Notes under the pieces: model-generated | The model's input: the letters and a program-made list of their open reading frames with translations, nothing else | Told to the model about the DNA's origin: nothing | The model's database searches: none | Shown here: positions 39,100-51,500 of the stretch, piece after piece | Layout: every line of letters begins with the position of its first letter | Position numbering within the stretch: position 1 is the first letter of the stretch | Assembly: GCF_036323735.1 (NCBI RefSeq) | Contig: NC_086026.1 | Location: 53,945,039 to 54,009,038 of the forward strand | Source: Rattus norvegicus | Taxonomy: Eukaryota; Chordata; Mammalia; Rodentia; Muridae | Direction of reading: 5' to 3' | DNA: 64,000 nt | Position numbers and translations under genes: made by a program

Positions 39100-39510
39100 A
39101 GCTGCGGAAACCATAGACAAGCACGCGGCTTGGCCGCCTAGTGCGCGGGGCCGCTCTATCCCAGCGCCGCGTCTCTGCTTCCGCCACCACCGGCGAAGGG
39201 AGTAGGGGGCGGGGCCGTAGGTCTCGCGATCATTCCTCTTGGCTCTCGCTTTGTTTTGTTTTATTTATCTTTTTGCCTAACGACTGACAACTGGCGGCTT
39301 GTTGAGCTTAGGGATCCTTGAAGTGGCCGGGCCTGAGAGTGAGACCCCAGTCCTAGGCTGGGGTTCTTTCCAAATAGAGGAAACGGATCCCGAAGGGCTA
39401 CAGGTAACTGATGCTCCCGCAAGCGCACTCCCGACTGCCGTTCTTTGCTTTCCGCGCCCCACCAACTGCCCTGGATCCTCGACTCTCCCGAGAACCCAGT
39501 GGGATCCTAT
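39100..39510. promoter_or_regulatory. Ift46 CpG island promoter
   Basis: A short CpG-dense stretch with a GC box (about 39205-39215) and TCTCGCGAT (39222-39230), a near match to the TCTCGCGAGA promoter element. It ends at the exon 1 donor region. Confidence 0.8.
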
Positions 39511-42500
39511 CGTCAAAACGGGTGGAAGTAGAGGTGATAGATACTTTAGGGATTAGTGGATGGGACCGAGACCGAATATACCTTCTCTGAGGACCATCCT
39601 TCCCCTTCTTGGGTCAGACGTGATCCTCGGGCTGAACTGTTTATACTCTAGAACTTCAACAGCCTTGTCCCATCTCTGTACCCTCCAGCCCGTGACAGAA
39701 GCCTTAACGCTGTGGGAAAACTGACCAAACCTGACACGGCCGCAGTCTACCTCTGCATACTCTGCTTCCCTCGACTGCATCTTATGTGTAGTTTTGGGTT
39801 GCTGTTGGAAAGGGTTGGATATCATTTTCTTCCGCACCTCTCTCGGCACTCAGCCAAGTGCTGGCTAAAAAAGAGTTGAAGCTGATTATCGGTTTACTCT
39901 TGGGTCAGAAAACTTTCCTTTGGGGAAACTTGGGTGGGGGTGAACGCATTTCTGCGTGGAATGCTGGATGCCTATCCCATGGTAGGAGATATGTAATCGT
40001 ATCTTCTTCTGCTTAGACCAAAATTGTTGAGAACCAGACATATGATGAGCGTCTAGAGATTAACGACTCGGAAGAGGTTGCCAGTATTAGCACTCCAACC
40101 CCAGGACATCAAGGTAAGAGAAGCTGAAAGACAAAAAGGGAAGTGGCTTTCAAAACAGTGGCGCGGATAGGATTCGGGTTGTATTCAGCAAGCTCTTAAG
40201 ATTATGTCAGCAAGTGTTAACCTCCTGCGTTAGCTTGCGGCTAATTTTGTTTCTCACTAGTTGAGGGAGAAATCAGTTCATCAGACTTTGGGATCTTCTT
40301 TGAGTGCAAACTTATCCCCTATCACTGTTAACTTCATGTTACTGCTCTGTATAGATTCTGGCACAGGTTGACTGTGTTTTGTTTTTTGATTATTTTTTAA
40401 ATGTTTTTGTGTCTGAATGTTATTTGCCTGCATGTTTTCTCTGTGAACCACTTGCCTGCCTGGTGCCTTCAGAGTCCAGAAGAGGATGTCAGATCTCCTT
40501 GAACTGGGGTTACAAATGGGTTATGAGCTGCTACGAGGTTGCTGGGGATTGAACCCTGGGACCTCTGGAGGATCAACCAGTGCTTTTAATCATTGAGCCA
40601 TTGCACCCGCCTAGCTCACTGGTTTTGTTTTTAACAATTCATTAAAAAGCTTACTTGTGGACTGGATTGATGGTTCAATGATTAAGAGCACTGACTGCTC
40701 TTCCAGAGGTCCTGAGTTCAATTCCCAGCAACCACATGATGGCTCACAACCATCTGTAGTGAGGTCTGATGCTCTGTGAAGACGGCTACAGTGTACTTAT
40801 ATAATAAATATAAATAAATCTTTAAAAAAAAAAAAAGCTTACTTGCCCTTAACCTGCCACCCAACCATGATTGCAACAGTTTTATCAAAAGGCTTAACAC
40901 CATTTATTTATCACCTAACCTTTTTTCATTTTGCTTTTGTTTTTCGAGACAGGTGTAGTCCTGGCTGCCCTGTAATTCACTCTGGACAAGGCTGGTCTCC
41001 AACTCATATCTGCCTGCCCCTGCCTCCCCATTACTGAGAATAAAGGCGTCTGTCAGTACTCCCAGCTCAACTAACATTTTTGAATGCTTGCTATGTGCCA
41101 TGTTAGCACTGGGTGATACAACGGCGAACAAAAGACACATCCCTGCCGGCCTGACACTTGTAATCTTAGAAGAAAGATGCCGGTGGATAAATAGTCATCA
41201 TGACAGTGTCACGTGTGCAGTAATGAACGCAAATGGTTACTGCTGCGAAACATAAAACTGGTGGGTGGGGATGGACTGGTGGCCAGGGAAGACTCTAGAG
41301 AAAAGACAAGTGCATGGGGAGAGGGGAGTGTGTTGGGGTCTGATCAGAAGAGAGGCAAGAAGCATAACAAACAATGCAAAACTCCAGAGGCTGTGGCTAC
41401 CACATGTAGAATTTATTGGAGAGTACACAGGTGACAGTGAGGCAGTGAGTGGAAGTGCTGTGGCAGTGGCTGGGTTGCGATGGTAATGGTTTGGACTGCA
41501 GCATGAGTAGAGACACGACACAGATACAATACAGATTACAGAATCATTAAGGCTTGCTCATGCATTAGATTTCAGTCCTGAGTTGAGGATCACACTCATT
41601 TTTGTTTACTGTGGTCAAATATACATGGTATAGAATGCTAGGTTAGCCACCTCAAGCGTAAAGTTAAATGGCTTTGGGTACACTTAGGTTTCGTGGTGAC
41701 TGTCACCACTATCTTAGTTATTTTTCTATTGCTGTGATAATACACCATGGCCAAGGCAACTTAGAGAAGAAAGTTTATTGGGGCTTACAGTTTCAGGGGA
41801 TTAGAGCCTATGATGGTGAGAAAAATCATGGCAGCAGGAGTGGCTGAGAGTTTATATCTTTAGACACAACCATGAGGCATAGAGAGCTAAACGGGAATGG
41901 CATAGGCTTTTGAAACCTCCAAGCCCATCTCCAGTGACACATCATCTGCATAGGACCACACTTCCTTCCTAATCTCTGTCTATCAAACAGCTCTATCAAC
42001 TGCTGACCAAACATTCAAACATACGAGCCTCTGGGGGCTGTTCTCATTGAAAACACTACTAGACCATCCTCGTCATTAAATAGTGACAGCTGCCAGGCAT
42101 GGTGGCCCATGACTTTAGTTCCAGCCCTCGGGAGACAGAGGCAGGTGGATCTCAATGAATTTGAAGCCAACCTGATCTATGTAGTAAGGTCCAGGACAGA
42201 CGGCTACATAGTGAGACCCCGCTTCAGAAACAAACAAACAAAAGATTTCTTGATTCCTTTCTCCCTCCCAGTCCCTGCTAACCACTAATTTGTTCCTATG
42301 AAGTTGCCTATTAGTGGTGTTTCCTAGGTAAAATCATAATGACCTTTTGTGCCTGGCTCATATCATATATACATGTTTCAAGGTTTGCTTATGCTATAAC
42401 ATGTATCAATTTTTCAATTTCGTGGCTGAATAATAATAGGCTATAGTATGGATACACAATGAGAGGTTTTAAAACCTCTCATCTAATAGACGCTGGTGCT

Positions 42501-45500
42501 GTTTTTGCCTGTGGCAATCAAGAACAATGCTGCCATGTCTGGTGGTGTACAGTGTCTTTCTGGATTCTCACTTTTAGTACTTTTGAATACATACTTTATT
42601 TCCCAAAATTACAGAATGCTTCATGACTCTCCATATCATCCTTGCACAGGCTGTGTTAATCTCTGCGTTATTCCAGATTTTAGTGTATGTGCTGTTGGAA
42701 GCGAGCACATTGTGTAATAGTGAGCCACTAGGTTTTCTTTACTCCAACATAGGGTTTTATTTGCTTATTTGAAAATGGGGTTTTATCCTGTGGCGCCTGG
42801 ACTAACTGGAACTCACCATGTAGCTCAGGCTGGCCTTGAATTTGTGGTACTCTCCTTGCCTCAGTTTCCTGAGTGCTGTCCAGGGACTTAGTGAATTTAT
42901 GCTCTTGTCAGCTGTGGACTTGTTTCATCTGGGTAATTTAATAAGTCAAAAATGTTCAGTTTGCATCTAACGTTTTCACACGGTAGGCAGGCGCTCTACC
43001 ACTGAGCTAAATCCCCAACCCTGGCTCATGCTGGCTAATCTTAACGTCTGGTTATGCTTTCGATTTCAGAATGTTGTTATTCCTACACATTCTCTTTGCT
43101 CTTATGCCCTGACTCAAATCCAGATTCACAGCCAGCTGTTATTTGCCAGGCTCTAAACCACTTTCTTCCAGGTAGGCTTTGTCACTCAGTCCTGTCCCTG
43201 ACCCCGTTTAGAGGAGGAAATGCTGACACTCAGAGAGGGTAAGTCACCTCATGCAGGTGATGGAGTTGACCCCAAGCCCTCTGCCCATTAGCCCAGCAGC
43301 TGTTCCTTCTCTATTCACACATGCCATTTTACCCCTGATTCAGTTCTATCTCTGTTCATAGTTGCACTAATAGGTAAGTGTAGTATCTAGTCTGGATACT
43401 ACAGAGGAGTGTTTATAACAACTTCTTGATTGACATAGCTATGACGAGAATTCCATATCCTAGCTTTCCTCTAATGTTTTATTTATTTTATTTTGAGATA
43501 GGGTCTTACCATGTAGCCTTAGTCTTGAGTTCACAGGTCCGTCTACTTCTGCCTCCCTAGTACTAGGACTAAAACATGCCAACACACCCAGCTTGCTTTG
43601 TGTCTGTGTGGCGTGTGTGGTAAAAATCATCTGTAACCTCGTGTTTTTCCACCTGTCCACTTTGTTCCCAGAAATAACAACTTTGAGACTTCTGTATAAA
43701 GAAATGCTTGGGCCAATGACTAGCTCTGTCCCTGACTAGCTCATATCTTAATTACCTGTTTATTTTATTCTAAGTCATGCCATATGACTGGTTATCTGGT
43801 CCTCAGTTTCATACAACTGCCTTGTGTTTCTGGGGTAAAATCTTCTGCACCTGACTATTTTCCCAGAATTCCTCTATCTCTGCCAGATGTCTCCCCTTCT
43901 AATCTTGCCTCAGCTCATTGGCTAAGGCTTCAAAAATAAAAATTGACAGGTAAATGTCTACACATTGCACAAAAGATTTCCAAAAATTTCCTTCACATGT
44001 TGTCTCTGTGAGTTTGAGGCCAACCTGGACTACACAGTGAATTCCAAGATAGCCAGGGCTATACAGGGAAACCCTGTCTTAAAAAACTAGGGAGGTTGGG
44101 GGGTGGAAGGAAAACCAAAAACAAATATGTAAATTAAATAAAAAATATAAACTTTTGTTTTTTTTACACAATAATTTAAACATTAACTAATGAAAAAATT
44201 CTTCCTCTAAGGCCCTCCTTTTTCTGCCGCTCTTCCCAGCAAGGTGATGGCTGATAACAGCAGTGATGAGTACGAGGAGGACAACAAGGTGCGTGTGCTG
44301 GGCCCTTGCTTCCCTTGGGATTCGGGCTCTGGTGTGGTCAGTGTGAGATGGCCCTGAGTCCGTCTAGTGCCTGAGGACCGCTGAGCTCCTGAGGGAACTC
44401 AAGAGTAGAGTCCTGGGCTGGAGAGATGGCTCAGCGGTTAAGAGCACCTGACTACTGTTCCAGAGGTCCTGAGTTCAATTCCCAGCAACCACATGGTGGC
44501 TCACAACCATCTGTAATGGGATGTGATGCCCTCTTCTGGTGTGTCTGACAGCTACAGTGTACTTATATATAATAAATGAATAAATCTTAAAAAAAAAAAA
44601 GAGTAGAGTCCTGAGTTATCGGCTTGTCAGGAATGAAGCTCAGGAATGAAGCCTGCTGTGATTATCTGCTGTCAGGTGCTAGCTAGCATGTCACCTAGTG
44701 TCTCACATTTCCTGGGGCACCCATCCTGACACACGGTCTTTACAGCTGGCTTTCGTCAGGAGCGCCATCTAAGATGCGGCACTGGGTTTAGACTTTATTG
44801 GTTATAAGAATCAGCTAGGATATTATATTGCTCTTTAAATTAAGATTCCTTGGGCTAAGAGCACTGATTGCTCTTCTGGGTTCAATTCCCAGCCCATAAA
44901 TGGCAGCTCACATGGAAACTCTGGTTGCAAGGAATCTAATGCTGTCTCTGGCCTCTCTGGGTACCAGACACCAAGGCTGTGCACTGACACACATGCAGGC
45001 AAAACACCCATACACATACAATAAAATAGTAAAAATCAAAATATAGATTCTTAATTCCCTCCCAGAGTCTCAAAGGTCCTGTCTCAGAACTTAGTTTTGA
45101 TAAGCAGGAAATTTGGAAAAATTCATATACTAAGCAAGTTTTTAGAATTATTAGCCTAGGCATGGTTTTATACCCAGCACTTGTGATACCAATATTTTAT
45201 GACACCAGTGTCTTTCTTTTTGTTTTCTATATGTATATGTGTATTTTCAAAACAGGATTTCTTTTTGTAGTAACCCTGGCTGTCCTGGAACTCACTTTGT
45301 GGACCAAGTTGCCTTGAATTCACAGACATCCACCTGCCTCTGCCTCCCAAGTGCTGGGGTTAAAGGTGAGTACCACCACTGCCTAGCTCAACAGCCAATA
45401 TTTTTGTTTTTGAGACAGGTCTCTGTAAAACCCGAGCAGACCAACTCACTATGTAGACAAGACTAGCCTCAAACTAACTTGGAGAAATCTATTCCATCTG

Positions 45501-48500
45501 CCTCTGCCTCCTGAGTGCTAAGATTAAAGTCATGTACCACCGTGCCAGTCTGACAGTCAGAATTTGCCTTTTGCCAATGCTGTCTGGGCTGACGAGATGG
45601 CTCAGTATGTAAAGTGCTCACCAAGTTTGATACCTGAATTGGATCTTTGTGACTCAATCCTAGAAGCAGAGTTGCAGCAAGCTGTATTCTGTCTTCCATG
45701 CATACACTGTGGCATGTGCATACCTTCTCCACATAAATAAATAAAAATATGATTAAAATCTGCTTCCTATGTGAGCAAGGTAAGTCCTTATCAGTTATAC
45801 CAGTATACCAATAAAGTGTACTAAATAAATTCTGTATTTGTTACTTAGAAATAGCATAGATATTACAAGTCATAATATACTTTTATCTAGTATTAGAGGA
45901 AAACCAGGTGACCAAAACCAGGTCTTTGGCGGGGGGTCGGGAGAGCTCATGTCACTAAGACTGGCTTTAAATTCCTAATCTTCCTACCTCCACCTCCAGA
46001 GTTCAGGGATTACTGGTATGGGCTGCCATTTTATGTGGCAGTTGGAATTGAACCCAGGGCTTCATCCATGGTAGCCCTCAGAAACAGATCTTTTATTTGC
46101 ATTTGGTTTTTTTTTATTTTGGTTTTGGTTTGGTTTTTTTTTTAATAGATTTATTTATTTTATGTATATGAGTATACACACTGTCACTGTCTTCAGACAC
46201 ACCAGAAGAGGGCTTCAGTTTCCATTATAGATGGTTGTAAACTTCCATGTGCTTGCTGGGAATTGAATTCTGGACCTCTGGAAGAACAGCCAGTGCTCTT
46301 AACTGCTAAGCTATCCCTCTAGCCCCTGAAAGCTACTTTAAAAGGAGGCCAGTTGACCATCTGTCAGGTCCTAAGGGAGGGCACACTACAGGCTACGACC
46401 ACAGAGACAAAGCTATAGACCTTGTTTCAACTGTCTGTGTAAGGGCACACGGCCAGGCCTTCTCTCACAAACCTGAGAGGATAGAGTGGAGCATGGCCAG
46501 CCAGAAACTCAAATTAGGCTCTAATGTGCAGAACAAAGGGGCCTCTTATTCTGAATTAGAATGTATAGTCACTATGCTTAATTCACAGAGAAGGGGACTG
46601 TGGACAAACCAGACACACCATGAAGGGGGTATCACAAAGCAAACATGATTGATTATGGACTATATTCTGCTGATATTTTTCAGCCCCTTACTTTGATCAT
46701 TCTTGCAAATTAGATACTAGGTTTCTCTGCGGTCTTTCAGTACTATGAGCCTATAAAGTTTGTCTTCCCAGCTTCATCTTTCCTTACTCCCCAAATAATC
46801 TTGAGTTGTTACCCTTTTCCAGAATTTATTTAATATTTAATTTTTAAAATTATGTGTGTGTATCTTTGCATGTGAGTGCAAGTGCCCATGGAGGCCAGAA
46901 GAGATCAGATCCCCTTGAGCTGGAGTTCTAGAAGGGGAGCCTGTCAGCTGCCTTATGAGGCTTTGAGGAGCCAAATTCCAGTCTTCTGCAAGAGCAGTTT
47001 GTGCTCTTAGCCACTGAGCTATCTCCCCAGCCCTCTATGATTTATTTTATCCTTACTTATATATAGATGGGGCCTGTGGCTATGTGAATGTGAGTGCAGG
47101 TGCCCTCCGAGTCCAGAGGACCCCTGGAATTGGAGGGCCAGGCAGTTGGGAGCCTCTGGACTTGGAAGCTGCAATGGATATTGGTTGCTCCTAACTGAGG
47201 AGCCATTTCTCAGCCCCACCACCCTTTTCTAAATTTTAGAGAGTGAGGCTTCTGTAACTGCCTCCCCTCCCCTTCCCTGCCCAGGAGAAGAAGAAGCCCT
47301 CACAGCTGACCCCTCAGCAAGGCTTCAGTGAGAATGATGACGACGATGACGATGACTCCTCTGAGACCGACTCTGATGACGATGACGACGACGAGGAGCA
47401 TGGAGCACCCCTGGAAGGGTAGGAAGGACCCTGTTCCAAGGGGACGTCCTTCAGGATGGCAGTAGAAGGGACGTATCTGAGTAGATCATAGCATCCTTTC
47501 ATGCCCTCTACTTAGGATTTTCCTCCTCTCTCAGGAGTCCAGCACTAGTTTTCATTTTTCTCTGCCTATCTGTCCTGCGATGTCATTTACACTATCTGAA
47601 ACATTTGTGGGCTCAGCAAACGCGCTGGGTTAACCTAAAACCTAGGCATCGCTCCTGCCTTTCAGGGAGCCCCAGTGTGGGAAAGATGAAGTGTACTTGC
47701 ACACATGCCAAAGCATTTCTATGTAGTGGGGAAACCGCGTGCATACAAGCATTTCCGTTTTAGGCTGAGGTCCTTCCTGGACAGGAGAGAGGAGCTTCAG
47801 GCCTCACATTGAGGCAGGGTTCTTGGGTGACGCTAAGAAAACAACAGTAACAACAACAACAACAACAGCAACAAAAACCCCATCTTACTCTGTTGCAGCC
47901 CCATTGTCACAGTGAGTCCTAATTCACTCCAATAGGTTATAATCAACATGTGTTCTGAAGACCATCCATTTACAGTGGGGGATATAGCTCAGTGGTAGTG
48001 ATGATGGACATGGTGACACAGACCTGTAATCCCAACATTCAGGAGGCTGAAACCTAAGTATTACAGGCCTGTGGCCAGCATGAGCTGAATACGACCCTGT
48101 CTCAAAAAAACCCAAGGCTTGGGTCAGATGGCTTAAAGGGTGAAGGCATCTGCCTCACGTCTGAGGGACCCATGTGGTGGAAGGAGAGAACCAGTTCCCT
48201 CAAGTTGTCTCTGACCTGTGTACGCATATCTATTCTCTCATACACTGAGTCTTCCTCACCTCCCTGTGCATGCACTGTTATGTGCACTTACACACACGTG
48301 TACATACATGACATTCATTTACCACACATGCGCACATACATACTCAAAGGTTTTTAAAAGTTGTGGAGCCTGGAGAGATGGTTCAGCAGTTAAGAGCACT
48401 GGTTGTTCTTACCGAAGACCTGGGTTCAATTCCCAGCACCCATATGGCTGCTCACAATTGTCTGTCACTCCAATCCCAGGGGATCTGACACATTCTTCAG

Positions 48501-51500
48501 GCTTCCTTGGGTACAAGGTACAGATGTAATGCAGAGTCATACTTGTAGGCTAAACACCCATACACATTTTTAAAATAAGCATGGGTTTCCTGCAACTTTC
48601 TCCTTTTGTGTGAGAGATATTTCACAGCCAACTATAATCAGTGTCGAAACTGCCTTGTAGGCCACCAGAACATAGGCTGTAGCAGGGGAAAGGTAGGCTT
48701 GAGGTCATATCCCTATTGGTCAAATCCCACACAGGCTGGCCAGGCCTGCTGCTGTGCTCCCCGAGGGCCACTCTGATCTGCATGCCTCCTTCCCAGGGCC
48801 TATGATCCTGCGGACTATGAGCATCTGCCAGTCTCGGCTGAGATCAAGGAGCTCTTTGAGTACATTAGCCGGTAAGCATGAGAGCCTGAACACACCTCGC
48901 CTGCCTTGCGTGAGCCTTTGCACTCTCTAGTCTGAAGCAGCACCAAGCTCCTTTGGGGCTTTTTAACCCAGTCAAGTGACATTTTCTCACTGCTTCCTTC
49001 TTCCCTCAACTGTCCCTTGCAGGTACACACCTCAGTTGATTGATCTGGACCACAAACTGAAACCTTTCATTCCTGATTTTATCCCAGCTGTTGGGGATAT
49101 CGATGCATTTTTAAAGGTACAGATGGTGCATCCTAAAAACGAGTCCCCTGGGGTTTGTCCCAGCTCCTCTATTCTGAAAATTCCTCTAGTTTCTCTGACT
49201 GCCTTAGTAGTGCTCATTGCATTGGAGTTCTTAACCTTGCCGCCTCCTCCAGATTCCACTCACTGTGTTAGGTGATACAGTATTCTGCGTTTCTCTCCTA
49301 ACAAACCATGAATTTGTCTGCTCCATATGTCATGTGAGCTCATCCTCAATAGCACTTAGTCTAGTAGAATAGTCACGCATGCTTCTCACTGTTAGCGTCC
49401 TACTGGAAATTTCCTACTGGAAATAATTGCCAGCAGCTGACAGGACACAGAGCCATGGCTGTGCTGTGGCTCTCACATTCCCTCTCACTGATCCTAACCT
49501 TCTCTGAACCAGGTGCCGCGTCCTGATGGAAAGCCTGACCACCTGGGCCTCTTGGTTTTAGATGAACCGTCTACCAAGCAGTCGGACCCTACCGTGCTTT
49601 CCCTGTGGTTAACAGAGAATTCCAAGCAGCATAACATTACGGTGAGCCGCTGCTCCAGAGCAGGGCCTCGATCTGAGGCTCCACTGCTCTGTTCAGTTGA
49701 TCATTGCCTGTTAAAGGGGGTGTGGCTTCAGACCAGCCCGGGTTTTTAGTGATGGCTTTATTGAGATGCAGTTTACATACTGTGTATATAAGTATTTTTG
49801 CTTGCATGCATGCCTGTGCATCTCAGGGATGCAGCACCCATGGGAACCAAAAGGGAGATGCTAGGAACCTGGGTCCTCTAAAAGAGCAGCCAGTGCTCTT
49901 AACCTCTAAGCCATCTCTCCAGGCACGAGTCACTCTTTTAAATTAGAGGATTCACCGGCTTTTGGTACACTCATGGAGCTGTGTGCTTACCTCTACAGTT
50001 AGTATGGTAGCCAGAGTCAAAGCCATACTTTTCCATGCTAGGTAGATTCCCTAGCGCTGAGCTGAGCTCCAGCCCTTCATCACAACTTACAAAGCCTCAT
50101 CACTCCAGAAAGAAGCCCTAGAGATGGTGTCCTCTCCTCAGCGACCTTCATTCCCCCTCATAACTAAGAGATAATCTATTTCTGTATAAACCACAGTGCA
50201 TTTGGCCCCATCAGTTAATGTTAATGATGTCACTAGAGCATTCAAGTCCAAGTCAGTGTGGCGTCTGTGTCATTTCTCTTGGATGTGTGTGGAGGGGAGG
50301 ATCCCATTGCCATTCAGTACTCTGGTCAGCATTTTGAAGAACTGCCAAAATGTTTTTTGAATTGGTAGCAGTCCCCCAGCAATGAGTGAGAATATAAACT
50401 TCTCTTAAGTCCTTACCTGCACTGTGACTGGCCTTTTAAATTCTGGGCATCTAGAACAGATAGGAAATGGCATTTCACTGTGGTTGGCCTCCCAGTTACC
50501 ACGCGCATCCTTCCCACACCTACACCAGGTTTTTATGTTTTCTTTATTTTTGAGACAAGATCTCAGATAGCTCAGGTTAGCCTTGATCTTCCTGCTTCTA
50601 CCTCCTAAGTGCTGGGATTGTAGGTGGCAGGTGCATATCACTATGCCCAGTTAACAACTCCCTCCCTCCCTCCCTCCCTCCCTCCCTCCCTCCCTCCCTC
50701 CCTCCCTCCCTCCTTCCTTCCTCCCTTCCTTCCTTCCTCCCTCCCTTCTTTCCTTCCTTCCTCCCTCCCTCCCTCCCTCCCTTCCTTCCTTCCTCCCTTC
50801 CTTCCTTTCCTTCTTTTTCTTTTCTTTTCTTTTTTTTTCTTTTTTCTAGCTTTTTGAGATAAGGTCTGTCTATGTAGCCTTGGTTTCCCTGGAACTCACT
50901 ATATACCAGGGTGACCTCAAACTCACTGACTCCACCTACCTCTGCCTTCAAAGTGCTGGGAAAGTCCAGCAAACAGCACTTTTCCGGTTAGTTGTTTTAA
51001 ATTACTGTCCTGGTATGCTTTCTGTTGCCATGACAAACATCATGACCAAAATCACTTGGGGAGGAAAGGGTTTGTTTGACTTGCACATCCCATGTCACTG
51101 AAGTCCATTTCCTGAAGGAAGGCAGGTCAGGAATTGAAGCAGAACCATGAAGGAGTGCTGCCTGCTGGCTCCTCTTCCTGTCTTGTCCTTGGACACCAAG
51201 ACCACCTGCTAAGGGCTGGCAGAGCCCACAGTGTACTAGGGCTTCAATCATCAACCCAGAAAATGCCCCACAAACCTGCCCACAGGGCAGATTAGTGAGG
51301 CCAGTTCCTCAGCTGCAGCCCCCTCTTCCCAGATGACATCAGCTGTGTCAACCTGACATAAAACAGTAACCCACACACACAAACCCCGAACAACCAACAG
51401 TTATTATGGGTTGATTTGCATTTCATTATAATGTGTCTAATCATGGTTCTCCTTATTTTTCTAGCAACATATGAAAGTAAAGAGCCTAGAGGATGCAGAA

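Larger units (their letters stand above)
41600..42560 (-). mobile_element. Ancient L1 3' fragment in three pieces
   Basis: GTCAAATATACATGGTATAG, CTGTCACCACTAT, ATGTATCAATTTTTCAATTTCGTGGC and GGCTGAATAATAATAGG match, as I know it, the antisense of L1M-type 3' sequence. Broken by a repeat (41712-42060) and a B1 (42090-42245). Confidence 0.65.
40114..44211 (+). other. Ift46 intron 2, 4.1 kb
   Basis: GTAAGA donor and CTAAG acceptor. Contains the SINE, L1, MIR and other repeats listed, and unclassified sequence at about 41,100-41,590. Confidence 0.85.

Noticed and set aside
39090..39115. Possible RFX X-box near GGAAACCATAGACAAG in the Ift46 promoter.
   Set aside because: The left half-site is only partial and the right half has at least two mismatches, so it is not supported.
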